DNA of 64,000 nt. It comes from Anastrepha obliqua (Eukaryota > Arthropoda > Insecta > Diptera > Tephritidae). This document shows, one piece after another, positions 40,004-51,124 of the stretch; position 1 is the stretch's first letter; each line of letters starts with the position of its first letter. A program made the position numbers and the translations under genes. The notes under the pieces are model-generated. The model had not been told where the DNA came from. It saw nothing but the letters and a program-made list of their open reading frames with translations, and did no database searches. The stretch lies in the NCBI RefSeq assembly GCF_027943255.1, contig NC_072897.1, positions 18,042,044 to 18,106,043 of the forward strand, written 5' to 3'.

Positions 40004-40710
40004 TTAAGAGGTAGCTTGCGCCGTAATGATCTTCAAGGTGGTTTCTGAATTTAAATGTGTGTTTTGGTGTAGATCGGTAGTAAGTGGTAAAGCAGCAAGC
40101 TCAATATTGGTTGTTGTTGCTTTGTTGTGAATTTGAGGGTATAGCAGAGATAATTTGAGGTGAGTTCCTAGATGGAATAGGAAATGAAGGATTAATCGGC
40201 GGTTTACTTGATGAGACGATTGGGGATGGAAGGGAAGGCTTAGAGATTGGTTGAGTTGTGCTTCTTTGGCTACCTCAGCGAAAAGGATTTTGAGTACTGA
40301 TGGCTGAGCGACATACATATATAGAGATTTAGTGCTTCGCGCATGGAGCATTTGTTTTGGCACTTTATTTTTAATATATCCTTCATTTCAGATGCCGGGT
40401 GATAACCTGAGCAGTTTGCACAAAATATGCGAGAGCATGGGGTAGAGTGGCTTGGAAGATTGCATGAATCACATGCGGTGGCTTTGTTGCAGCGTTTGGC
40501 GGTATGTCCAAGCCGATGGTGAATTTTGCATCTCATTGGATTTGGGTAGTAGGGTTTTACTCTTGCACTTTGCCAAAACACCTCAATTTTGTCGGGAAGC
40601 TCGTAGAGGCCAAAAGTAAGTAATACAATTCCAGTGAACTGTGATACTCCTTTCTTTCCTTTATCTTTTCTTGAATGGGGCAATTCCGGGAAATTAAGTG
40701 GAGTGTACAA
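40004..40710 (-). pseudogene. ORF1 (gag-like, zinc knuckles) of jockey-like LINE
   Basis: RNA-binding ORF1 protein remnant: VLLTFGLYELPDKIEVFW, then three CCHC-type knuckles (CKIHHRLGHTAKRC, CDSCNLPSHSTPC and CANCSGYHPASE), followed in another frame by a Ser/His-rich tail (40004-40363). The first knuckle has IHHRLGH in place of the usual C/G spacing, so decay has begun. Confidence 0.65.
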
Positions 40711-41278
40711 TGTTTTTTTTCTTTTAGGAAGGGCGTCTGAGGCAAGCGAAGCAAACCTGTTCCGAAATCTGGTGGCCCTGGGGCCATATTAGAAGCACTT
40801 ATTTCTCTGAATTCACTTTTTTTTCAAAAACTTCAAAGAAACGAAAAAACAACAGAAAAAGGTACAGTAACGCGATTTGTTGGCAAACACAGGTAAACAC
40901 GTGCACGAATGTCGTGTGGGAAAATCAAGAGTACGGCAAAAAAAACCGTGTGCCCAGAACGAGAGCTAGTCGGAGACTGTGTGCAGTTATATTATATTTA
41001 CATGCATATGAGTATACTAATAAGCATTGTTTTGCTGGGAATTCAAAATACAAATATGTACGTACATAGGCTAGGGCATCAAATGTGCATACGCACATAC
41101 AAATATATACGTACATGCATATGCAAAAGATAATTGTTTTAGCATTTGTTAGGCAGGAACGCGATCATTCGGGAATTTATTCCCTAATTATTGTATGCAG
41201 ATAATGATAAGGCGATGCGTCGTGAGATAGGTCATGGTTGCTGCAGTACATATGTAACACTATAAGAATTCACTCATA

Positions 41279-41535
41279 TTTATGGTGTGCGTCTTGATGT
41301 TGTTCCACAAATGGAGGGACCTACAGTTTCAAGCCGACTCCGAACGGCAGATATTTTTATGAGGAGCTTTTCCATGGCAGAAATAGACTCGGAGGTTTGC
41401 CATGGCCTGCCGAGGGACGACCGCTATTAGAAAAATGCTTTTATTATTTTTGGTGTTTTCACCGAGTTTCGAACCGACGTTCTCTCTGTGAATTCAGAAT
41501 GGTAGCCGCGCACCAACCCATTCGGCTACGGCGGC
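41279..41535 (-). repeat. tRNA-headed SINE (copy 2), 3'-shortened
   Basis: The minus strand starts GCCGCCGTAGCCGAATGGGT with an A-box-like TAGCCGAATGG and B-box-like GGTTCGAAAC, followed by the family body. It lacks the last part of the body present in the copy at 58022-58343. No clear target duplication. Confidence 0.75.
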
Positions 41536-41886
41536 TATAAATAAAGCAAAAGGAAATTAAAAACTTCAACTAAAAATAAAAGTGAAAGAAATACACGGCA
41601 TAGTTATGTTAGAGCAATTGTAAATATCGGAAAATACGTAAAACCAAACATTTTAATTAAAACAAAAGGCAGAAGCAATAAAGTGTAGAAGAGAAAAGTA
41701 ATAGCAAATTAGTGAATGTTAGTTGAACTGCTTACGCTCTGTATTACCATGTAAAAACGAATGCGAGCCGGTATCTGGGTACAACCGCTAGTTTTTACAC
41801 ATTCTGAGTTTTGATTTGATCGGGATTACCCCAAACATATGGGAAAGAGTGGAGATTCTCCGAACAATAAACGAAAAACTTGAGGT
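41536..41886. other. no gene seen
   Basis: A-rich non-coding sequence between a SINE and a TIR repeat. No supported feature. Confidence 0.4.
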
Positions 41887-42412
41887 CTCTATGATGCCAG
41901 CATTCACCGACGTTTTCGGAGTTCTTTTCCGTTGCCCGTAGGATACACAAAATTGAGCATAACTTTAGCCCGAGAAAATAACTGCAGTCTTTTAGTTGCA
42001 CATTTACACAATACATCGGTTTGCGTGTGTTTGTATTGACACAATGTTCCCATTGATATTTATACATGCACATTTTCGCACACATCCGCATTATCAGCTA
42101 CAATTTTTAATTGTATAATAAGCCAAAGCCAAAAACCACCAAATGTAAATAGTTTATTTATCTATAATTAACATTATTCAACATTGCTTTTAAGTCATTA
42201 TAATAAAATTTAAATTGTTATAAGTTTATTTTGTAAATGATTTCGAAATGTACTGTTTGCAACACTGTGTGGTGAGTTGCTACGGAAAAAATCCAAAATC
42301 CAACGTCAACGATCTAGGACACTACGGAACGGTGGCGATTTTTCATTTATATGGGCCTCTCATTAGATTTTTGTGTCAGCTGACACGGGCGGACTTTTAC
42401 GTCTGTCAGTGT
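41887..42412 (+). mobile_element. uninterrupted relative of the 24.3/32.3 kb TIR element
   Basis: Homologous, inverted, to 24325-24591 plus 32053-32341. Shared landmarks: CACAAAATTGAGCA, AATAAGCCAAAGCCAAAAA, TTTATTTTGTAAATGATTTC and AGCTGACA. The two halves are contiguous here (about 42160), at the point where the errantivirus sits in the other copy. TIRs are recognisable but diverged (ATGATGCCAGCATTCACCGA). Confidence 0.7.
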
Positions 42413-42815
42413 GAGCACCATTATACGGATTAAAAAGTAAGCGTAAAGGTTGTGTTTTAAGCTATTTAGTGCGAAGTGCGAGAGGGACCGTATCAGAAGC
42501 ACAGGTAGCACAACACAACATACCGAAAATACAACCACGGCAACGTCTACGAAGCACTACCAACAAAACTTATCCTCATCGTGCACTAGTGTTTCGGCGG
42601 CTGCCACAACATTTGTTTCTGCACAGATTGAGGTGAACACGAACGTTATAGTAAAGCGACATTAAAAATGCAAAAAAAAAGAAACCTCATCGGCGTACAA
42701 AACATGAAGCGTACACTCCCTTGAAGCGCAAAAAGATCACTAATAGAAACGTCTTCAGATTTCGTGCCAATGGCAAACCCCAAACTGGTTGTCAATTTAG
42801 ATGTTTCCTTATTAA
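42413..42815 (+). other. unassigned sequence with a Ser/Thr-rich ORF
   Basis: ORF of about 70 codons at 42450-42665, Thr/Ser-rich, with no domain. It could be a 5' exon or chance. No other element recognised before the TTAA at 42812. Confidence 0.3.
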
Positions 42816-43520
42816 GGGGGGTGCCTGGCTTATAAGGTCAAAAAAATCAATTTTTTTTTTCGTTTTAAGCGATTCCTAATATATTTCAGAATATTCACAC
42901 AAAGTTACAGAGCCTAATTCTCAATATTTCCGTAGATACAAAGTCAAAAGTAGGCGAGCGTTAGGTAGTTACGCTGTGACCGGACATCTATAGTACAAAC
43001 TTTATCTTCTGAATGAAAAAAAAACTAATGAACCTTTTGAAATGAATCATAGCTTGTTCTCTTCAGTATTAAATTCTCTTCTATTTGAACTAACAAAATA
43101 TATTAAAAAAAAAATTTCAAGATTTTTATACCAAGTTGAAGTGAATTTTTTTTTTTATAGAAAGGCATTTTTTTCTTTAAAACCTCCAAAAAGGTGAAAT
43201 TTAGGAACTTCTCTCAGTTTTCTTAGTTCATCTAGAATAAAAAATCATGATAATTAGAAATCCATTTGAATTTTTTGCTTTAGATAATTATTACGAGCTG
43301 TATCTTGTACGCCAGTTGGAAACTCCAGCGTTGCAGCGCTCTACTAATTTCTATGTTAAACATTTTTTTCAACTTATTTTAACCAGTACAAAAATTCTTT
43401 ATACATTTTAAATGTTCATTAAAAGATAGAAAAAACTTTGCAGTGCTAAATTAATGTTTTCCTTAAAAAAAAAATCGCAAAGAGATGCATTTTTTAGACC
43501 TCATAAACCAGGCTCCCCCC
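42816..43520. mobile_element. 705-bp non-autonomous element with TTAA target duplication
   Basis: TTAA at 42812-42815 and 43521-43524. The inverted ends read GGGGGGTGCCTGGCTTATAA and, at the other end, the reverse complement of GGGGGGAGCCTGGTTTATGA, about 36 bp with few mismatches. No coding capacity. TTAA targeting suggests piggyBac or Kolobok mobilisation. Confidence 0.75.
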
Positions 43521-43729
43521 TTAATGTAATGGCTGCAAACAGGGTACAATTCCCATCAGTTTGTTATATTTAGAAGAAAATCCTTCGGGTATGGCGAAGT
43601 TCGGGCAAAAATCCAAAGTATTTGAAAATTTTCTTTTACCTGGGATTTGTTGCTAGTTTGTGGATTTTCTCATTTTTTACTGACCGCCTTCGAGATATAT
43701 TAAAAGTAAGCAAAAAAATAACAAGTGCT

Positions 43730-44042
43730 AATAAAGAAATTTTAGAAGAATTTATAGAGTGTTTTAAAAATGAGTAATTATTATGGCAAATAAAAAGTGA
43801 ATTATTCAAAAAGAGAATGGAAAAAAAAATAAATCGTGGGAGAATTTTCTGACAAAATACAAAGAGGTAGACATTCAGGTGCGAAATGCGAAAAATACGG
43901 AAAAGTGAAAGATCTGATACCGGCATTCAGGGCATTTACGTGCCAAATTTATGGTATTTCAAAAATATAGAATTTTTACATGACCAGGAAATTCTAAATG
44001 CTTCCACAACACTATTTGAAGAACCAATTGTAATGGAAAGAG
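43730..44042 (+). pseudogene. MADF-domain-like exon, decayed
   Basis: Plus-strand translation in broken frames gives ILEEFIECFK, a LWQIKSELFKKR segment, WENFLTKYKEVDI and YVPNLWYFKNIEFLHDQE, in the order and spacing of a MADF DNA-binding domain. In-frame stop at about 43776 and frame changes near 43830. It ends at a splice-donor-like GTAAGT (44043). Possibly from a Harbinger-associated or host MADF gene. Confidence 0.5.
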
Positions 44043-44259
44043 TAAGTAAATATGTTTCATAAAAAAAAAATTAAGTATTTTTATTAACCAATGTATGAAT
44101 ATGCATTTATGTATAAAATTAACACAAATTTATTTTGCCAAGTTACGGCGCCGACGGTATTGTTAGAGTACCCGCGTTATCCGCTTTTTGGTTTCATATA
44201 TTTACATTACGATGAACGCAGCGAAATGATGGTTTATGGATTTGTGTACAGTGTGTGTG

Positions 44260-44576
44260 AGTTAACGTCACACAAGTAAAACGTCACACTTACTCACACA
44301 CACACATTAAATATTTTTAGGAAATAAGATAATAATGCACCTATGTAAACAAATACATTAAGAATGGAATAGTTAAATCGTAAACATGACCATAAATGTA
44401 AAATGTGTACTGTAATCAATGTCATAAAAATATAGATTAAAAAAACAACAAAATGTATTGCAAACAATAAACAACCAAAACCAATCAGGCAACGATAAAC
44501 AACATGAACCTACTAATCCCTTGCTGCATCATAATAAAACAGCAAACCTAATTATGTCAGGGCAGTTAAGAAAATA
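44260..44576 (+). repeat. 5' LTR, part 1 (before Helitron)
   Basis: Matches 52950-53335 apart from substitutions and about 100 bp missing relative to the 3' LTR. Interrupted exactly after A44576 by the Helitron TC. Confidence 0.85.
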
Positions 44577-44639
44577 TCTTATATATAAAAATGGAGACGT
44601 TTTTTTGTCTTCGTTAGTCGCCGATTCACGCCTAAACGC

Positions 44640-46195
44640 ATTCACCGATTTCAATCAAACTTTCACAGATCATTGGTATTGGTCCATAGATTGTTTATGT
44701 GAAGTTTTAAAGAAATCGGTAAAAGTATGCGTGCGTTGTGTAAGTGTGAAAAATACAATATTTCCGTGTTTCCCTTATACGGACATTACGTATACGGAAT
44801 GAGAATACACGCAAATGAATAGAATATACACAGTCATGAATAACATTGTTTCGATGTCGGGTGACGTATGCGACTGTATTATTCGTAACGCAATAGTTGT
44901 CCTCTCTTTTCTTTCCTTTTTATGCATGCGTGACACGGCATCAAAGCACATTGCTTTTTTTTAACTGGAAAAATATTTTGAGCTTCATTTGAACGTTTTA
45001 TGATTTACATAAAATAAAAATTCGTTAAATATATTTGATTCCATTAATAACCATAAGCCTGTATTTTTCGAAGCTCAAAGTTTTTGGACAAATATTCAAA
45101 CGTTTACTTAAATTAAATGTTAAATACATATATAATATATAAATGCGCAGATGTAAAAGTTTAGATGAATTTAAAATATACGAAATTATTCAGCGGTTGA
45201 ATCCATACATTTTTTGAAATCCATCATATGGATCGACAGTCGCCATAAATGTTCTTTTAAAAAATAAAATGTGTTAATTTGATGGTAGCTCGAGTATTAA
45301 GATCAGGTTTCTATTAGTATAACTTTGTTCATGGGCTTGCGTAATTTTTTTGTGGTGAAAGTCTAAAACCAAGAAAAGAAAACGCGAAAGCCGACGAGCA
45401 AAATGTAAAAAATAAATCCTCCTACATGTATACACATATACTCGAAAAAGTTATGCTAACACTTTTTTCATGCATTTACGTAGACAATTTTATATGGGCA
45501 AACGTACGTTTACGAGATAAATGCCTAAAAGCAGGTATAACTAAAATAGCGCTCTCAGGCATTTCCGTTACAATACTTCTGTAAATTTCATGCTCCAAGT
45601 GTTCGAGCATTGGTATAGCGCTGAAGACAAATGCTCAGGATATAATACAAAAATGCATATTTACCTGATTTCACATAGTAATATTATCATTGTTAAAAGA
45701 GAACAAGTTTGTATTAGGTAATATGTAATTAAATAATGCAACCTTATGTGCAGCTTTGACGAGTGGAAAACCCAAAATAAATAATTATATTTGTATGTGT
45801 GTTTAAAAGAGTTGGATTACTTTGTGAGTGTAACCAGTTTCAAAGTCAAAGAGTAGTTGCAACATTAAAAAGTACCTGAAACACATTTTCATTTAACAAC
45901 TAAAATAGCAAATATGAGTGTGTTTTTCATTGTTGTTTTTTTTTGGGAAAAAATTTATAAAAATAAAATATATTGTGCGTAAAATTTTAATAATCAGTGA
46001 AAATAAAAAAAACGGTGGTTTCGTTGTTGTTGTTAGCGATTGTAATGCACATTGTAAGTTTTTCATGTTTTTTTGATTAAATTCATTACTTTTCAATTAT
46101 TTTGTTTTAACTTATTGGAAATCAACTTATGCGGCCAAAAGAATTAGAAATTTAATTTCAACAATAGAAAAAAGAAAATTATATTACTTACTGGT
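44640..46195 (+). other. non-coding interior of Helitron B
   Basis: AT-rich with no ORF carrying recognisable motifs. It may be 5' Helitron sequence or captured DNA. No gene fragment recognised. Confidence 0.4.
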
Positions 46196-47245
46196 ATGGG
46201 AAGAGTTTTGCAACAATGCAAATTAAATGTGTGGGATGAATGTGCAATGGCACATACAAACTCAGTGGAAGCATTGAATAAAACTTGGAAAGATTTACGT
46301 AATAATCAAGAAATATTTGGTGGTGCTTTAATATTATTGTCTGGTGATTTTCGTCAAACTTTGCCACTAATTCCCCGTTCAACACCAGTAGGTGAATTAA
46401 AAGCATGTTTAAAGACATCCCATTTATGGAGGCACGTAAAAACTTTGACTTTGAAAACAAATCTGCGAGTTTATTTGCAAAATTATGCGTCGGCTGACGA
46501 ATTTTCAAGACAACTTCTGAAGATAGGAAATGGACAAATTTCTATTGATGCTGCTATTGGCTTAATCACTTTGCCAGATAATTTTTGTAATTTCGCCCAC
46601 ACAAAACAAGAATTAGTTTCAAGTGTTTTTCCAAATATTGCGCAAAATTATCAAAATCACAATTGGTTAGCTGAAAGAGCAATACTGGCTGCGAAAAATA
46701 AGGATGTTGGTCAATTGAATGCGAATATTTTAAATGATATGCCTGGTGAGATTGTAACATTTAAATCAATTGATACAGTTATAAATCAAGATGACGCTGT
46801 AAATTATTCAACAGAATTTTTAAATTCCTTGGATTTACCTGGACTGCCGGCTCATCGCTTACAATTGAAAGTTGGTGCACCAATTATTTTACTTAGCAGA
46901 TTAGCAGTCAAAAAGGTCATTAATAATCTTATTGAAGCAACAATTTTAAAAGGAAAATTCAAAGGTGAAGGCGTATTGATTCCGCGTATTCCGCCGATTC
47001 CACCAGATTTAGCTTTTGACTTCAAAAGATTGCAATTTCCAATACGTCTTGCACGTGCAATGACAATAAACAAAGCACAAGGACAATCGCTGGAATTATG
47101 CGGAATTGACTTAGAATATCCATGCTTCTCCCACGGACAATTATATGTATCATGTTCACGTGTAGGAAAGCCATCAGTTCTGTTTATTTATACCACAACT
47201 AAGGGCAAAACAAAAAATGTAGTTTACGAAAAGGCTTTGTGTTAG
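46196..47245 (+). CDS. Helitron B helicase, C-terminal half, open frame
   Basis: 349 codons, no stop. Walker B is VWDECAMAHTNSVEALNKTW, followed by LSGDFRQTLPLIPR, KTNLRV, EFLNSLDLPGLPAHRLQLKV, AMTINKAQGQSLELCG and GQLYVSCSRVGKP. Walker A (GGTGKT) is missing, because the 5' part of the gene is deleted, so the product could not hydrolyse ATP. The open frame in an old LTR suggests the Helitron is much younger than its host element. ATG 46196 is an internal Met of the ancestral protein. Confidence 0.85.
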   Translation: MGRVLQQCKLNVWDECAMAHTNSVEALNKTWKDLRNNQEIFGGALILLSGDFRQTLPLIPRSTPVGELKACLKTSHLWRHVKTLTLKTNLRVYLQNYASADEFSRQLLKIGNGQISIDAAIGLITLPDNFCNFAHTKQELVSSVFPNIAQNYQNHNWLAERAILAAKNKDVGQLNANILNDMPGEIVTFKSIDTVINQDDAVNYSTEFLNSLDLPGLPAHRLQLKVGAPIILLSRLAVKKVINNLIEATILKGKFKGEGVLIPRIPPIPPDLAFDFKRLQFPIRLARAMTINKAQGQSLELCGIDLEYPCFSHGQLYVSCSRVGKPSVLFIYTTTKGKTKNVVYEKALC

Positions 47246-47349
47246 TTTAAGTTTAAAATTAACATTAATTTTATATTGTAAAAAAAGAATAAATACACAT
47301 AGAGTGAATCTAAATCGAGTGTTCATTATTCATTTCTAATTTTGATATG

Positions 47350-47378
47350 CCTAGCGAAGCAGGCAGAGGGTCCACTAG
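47350..47378 (+). other. Helitron B 3' terminus: hairpin and CTAG
   Basis: TGCCTAGCGAAGCAGGCA forms a 5-bp stem with an 8-base loop, followed by GAGGGTCCA and CTAG. The next base is T. Confidence 0.85.
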
Positions 47379-47494
47379 TAGTTGAATAAGAAGCATAGTC
47401 TTCATATATTTAAGTTTATTTTAAATAAAAGTAAACGCATACGCGTTGAAAACAGAATATATTTGTTTTCTCACCAAAGTGAAAACTTTTAACT
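47379..47494 (+). repeat. 5' LTR, part 2 (after Helitron)
   Basis: GTTGAATAAGAAGCATAG...CTTTTAACT, matching the last part of the 3' LTR (about 53341-53469). Confidence 0.85.
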
Positions 47495-47512
47495 AGCGAT
47501 CCTGCCAGGAGT
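47494..47512 (+). promoter_or_regulatory. primer-binding site, tRNA-Arg type
   Basis: TAGCGATCCTGCCAGGAGT follows the LTR end. From memory, fly tRNA-Arg(UCG) ends in ACTCCTGGCAGGATCGCCA, which would pair over 18 of 19 bases. This differs from the tRNA-Lys site of the errantivirus at 24.6-32.1 kb. Confidence 0.7.
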
Positions 47513-47719
47513 AACATATATTTTGTTCCTTTAGAAGCAGACCGATATACCCTTGTCGCATTCAACACATTTTTTTCATAAGAAAAAAAGTACAAAAAAT
47601 TAAATCAATTCTTTATATACAATAAAAAAGGAAAACCTTTTATATTTAAAAAGGTGAAAAGTGAAGTAGCACAACAACGACATAATAGCAGGCAAGGAAA
47701 ATTTAAGAGCAACAGAGAA

Positions 47720-48370
47720 ATGGCCCAAATCAACATGGAACAGCTCATGAATTAAGGGCTGAACAGATACCGATAAATCCTGTAGTAAGCCCCCAAGTGG
47801 TAAGTCTAGAGGAAAAAGTTGCGGTATATAACAGTCCAAATGAAATAAATTTGAAAATTTTTAAATCACTCCCCACATTTCATGGAGTAAAAAATAATTA
47901 CAGACTTTGGCGAGAAGACGCCACTGGGTTAATGAATAGCATAAGTCAACACTCAAATACAAATAAATATGTTGAAGTCCTTACTATTGCAAAAACGAAA
48001 ATAACTGGTGCCGCAGCTAATATAATGTTAAACCATAACACAATATTCGATTTCGAGGCTATCCCTAATCGACTGGATTACACTTACTGTTTACCCAACA
48101 GAGCTATATAAATCAACGTACTAGAATACCATTATACTATCAAAATCAACATACTAAAAGACCATCATACTATCAAAATCAACATCAAAAACAAAACCAT
48201 TTCCCAAAGCCAGAGCCAATGGACACCTCTTCATGGAACACCAGAAATTTCAACAACGCTAGGCAACAATACAACCCACAGAGATTTCACAGTCAACCCT
48301 GGAAAAGAATTCGTGACCAAAGAGGAAACTTTCACAGGCACACAATCTCCAGAAAAACAACCAAATAAAA
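47720..48370 (+). pseudogene. gag remnant of old LTR element
   Basis: The ATG at 47720 opens a frame that breaks after about 11 codons by an indel; the next frame (47797-48111) carries FKSLPTFHGVKNNYRLW, typical of errantivirus gag. The middle of the capsid is deleted (about 48085). A Gln/Asn/His-rich tail with the MDTSSW motif continues to about 48370. Confidence 0.65.
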
Positions 48371-48479
48371 ACTCAACAAGAAGATAACATGAACACTACA
48401 ACAGAAAATAATAGTAATGAGTTTTATAGAAATAAGTATATTAATAAGAATTTAAACTGATAGGCGGGTTGTACTACAT

Positions 48480-51124
48480 TTTTATGATAGATGAAGAAGA
48501 AAAATAATATTATATAAAATAATCAAAGATTGTGGTGCAACCCACAATTACATAAACAAGAATTTAGTAATGGGTATGAGAATTAAGACAAGACCTTTGA
48601 GAATGATTTCCATCCATGGTGAATAAAAATTAAATTTCAAACAGAGGATCTGTCTTAGACATTAAAGGGAAATTGTTTACAAAAGATAAACTATTCTATA
48701 GGTGACAGAAAATTTGCATCGGAAATAGATCAATTAATGAATAAGAATAATAAAATAGGCCGATTATCATTTACAACAACCATAGAAGCTAGTATTAGGA
48801 CTACGACAAAGGAACCAATCTGGACAAAACAATATTCAGGTAATTTAAATGATGTAGAATATGGAGATAAAAAAAATTACTGGAACAGCATATTTTACAG
48901 AAAAGTTATAGTCCTTATAATTCCTCAATGCTAACAGTACACAAAAAAGCATGGGATGAAAATGGGAAACCAAAATGATGTATGGTCATAGACTTTAGAA
49001 AGCTTAATGAACACACTATAACACATAAGTACATAATACCTGATATCAACATTACACTACTGAATTTAGGAAAAGCAAAATACTTCACAACATTAGATTT
49101 AGAATCTGGATTTCACCAGATAAGGATGAAAAGGGAAGATAGAGAGAAAACCGTATTTTGTATTAACGTATGTCTTTTGGACTAAAAAATGTCCCATCAA
49201 TCTTTCAAAGAAGTGTAGAGGATATACATACTTCGGAAATTCATAGGCAAATTCGTATACATCTACATAGATGATGATTTAATTTTTTCATCTTCTCCTG
49301 AAGAACATTTGAAACATATTATATACACATAGTGTTTAAAGCTTTAAACAAAGCAACATGAAAGTTTCGGATGAAAAGTCCAAATTTTTTATGACCGAAG
49401 TTGAGTACCTAGGTCATATTATTAAACATAATAAAATAACAACAGACCCAGAAAAAATAAAGGCTATTGAGAATTTTCCAATTCCTACCACACTCAAAGA
49501 TTTGCGCGGTTTTCTGGGATTAACTGGTTATTACAGACGTTTCGTACCATACAGACTTTATGCCCAAATCACGAAATCATTAACATTTAAAGGGGAAAAA
49601 TGCTCATATAGAAAAAAACAAGAGTAGTAACACAAAAATTAACTTAGACAAAGCTGTCTTAGAAGTTGTAAACCTATTAAAATTTAAATTAAAAGAACAG
49701 GTTGAATTATTTCAACCCAATTTAGACAAACCTTTTGAACTTACCACAGATGCATCCAACATAGCTATTGGTGCAGTGTTAAGTCAAAATAAAAAGCCAA
49801 TTTACTTCCTATCCCGCACACTTAGTACTACTGAGCAAAACTGCAGCACGAATGAAAAAGAGCTGTTAGCTATAATTTGGTCTCTACAAAAGCTCCGAAA
49901 CTATATATGTATGTATATGGAATAGTAGATCTTAAGATTTATACAGATGATCAATCACTAACAAATGCTATCTCCGAAAAAAAAATCCCAACCCTAAATT
50001 GAAACGTTGGAAAGCCATAACAGAGGATTATGGTGCAAAAATTAAATACAAACCCGGTTCTGAAAATTTTGTAGCAGACGCACTGTCACAACAAATTATT
50101 AATACATCTTCCATAGACACGGAACACTCAGCCGACAGTTCCGCAAGTAATATAATAAAAACTTTTACACAGCCACTTAATGCATATGGCATACAATTAG
50201 ATCTCGTACCTACTCCAAATTTTACCGAAACACGAACACGCACGATTTTTCCTAATAAGGTACGCCACACTATTACTTTTTCAAATAACAATGACCTGAT
50301 AGCTGAATTAAAAAAGATATTGGTCCCGAATCGAACCGTAGCTATACATATGTATGAATATAGAAGATTTGTACCAATACGCAGTGCTAATTAAGGAAAC
50401 ATTTATAGCTACTAGTTTTGTACATACACCAAGAAAATTAAAAGATGTAATTGATAGAAATAATCAACTTCAAATTGTAGAAGAAACACATTTAAGAGCT
50501 CATAGAAGCTACATTAATACAACACAGGAAATTTTAGAAAAATATTATTGACCAACTATAAAAAAGGACAGCAAGCAATTCAATAATCACTTACGCATGT
50601 CTATTTGGACGTTATGAGAGAAACCCAACTAATGAGCCTCTCCGAGAATCATACATACCAACACAGCCAAGAGAATATATACATGCGGATATTTATTTTA
50701 ATGATACCCACACGTATCTTGTGACTATAGATACATTTTCCAAATACATAGTCACCAAAGAAACAATTTCAAAAGCAAAAATAGAAGATAAAATGGAAAA
50801 AATAATATCAGTAATTTTCCCGAATGCAAACGGACAAGTAAAGAGAGTTCATAACTCTATTAGTGAATTAACACGCATTTTTAAAAAACTCCTCTACAGT
50901 AAAAAAAGAAGTACTTAGAGCTATTAAAGAATTAAACAAAGTAATACATACTGTAACAGGACACAGGCCAAGGCAAATACATTTCGGTACAATAAATTAC
51001 AGTAAAGAAGCAGTTACAGAAAAACTGCGTAAAGCATCAACCAAGGTATTGGAAAGGTTAAACACACACGCAAAACACCGAATATTCGAAAAGGGTACTC
51101 AAATTTTAGTAAGAAAGAAAAGGT
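48480..51124 (+). pseudogene. pol remnant (protease, RT, RNase H, integrase) of old LTR element
   Basis: Protease near 48520 has DCGATHNYI, with Cys in place of the Thr of the DTG triad. RT shows VIDFRKLNEHT, TLDLESGFHQI and YIDDDLIFSS (about 49260). FLGLTGYYRRF follows; RNase H has TTDASNIAIGAVLS, TNEKELLAII and ENFVADALS. Integrase has a HLRAH zinc motif, TIDTFSKY (second Asp), and NGQVKRVH, where the catalytic Glu position is Lys. At least six frame changes or stops. Not functional. Confidence 0.75.

Larger units (their letters stand above)
38110..40984 (-). mobile_element. jockey-like LINE, decayed
   Basis: Order on the minus strand: GC-rich 5' region (about 40985), ORF1 with zinc knuckles, endonuclease, linker and the beginning of RT. 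The 3' part is missing. ORF1 is of the same family as the ORF1 remnant at 57027-57515. Many frame breaks. Confidence 0.7.
44577..47378 (+). mobile_element. Helitron family B, internally deleted
   Basis: Starts TCTTATATATAAAAATGGAG after an A and ends CACTAG before a T. A TGCCT/AGGCA hairpin lies about 10 bases before CTAG. Comparison with the intact 3' LTR shows that nothing else was gained or lost. 2802 bp: 5' end, about 1.5 kb of AT-rich sequence, and the C-terminal half of the helicase. No Rep domain, so it needs an autonomous partner. The same 5' end is at 1-60. Confidence 0.9.

Noticed and set aside
41510..41535. tRNA gene at the SINE head
   Set aside because: A and B boxes are present, but no full cloverleaf and anticodon arm could be drawn, and the sequence is repeated with a long SINE body. 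The same applies to 58270-58343.
42450..42665. Thr/Ser-rich ORF as host gene
   Set aside because: No domain, no ATG-supported context and no neighbouring exons; listed only as unassigned.
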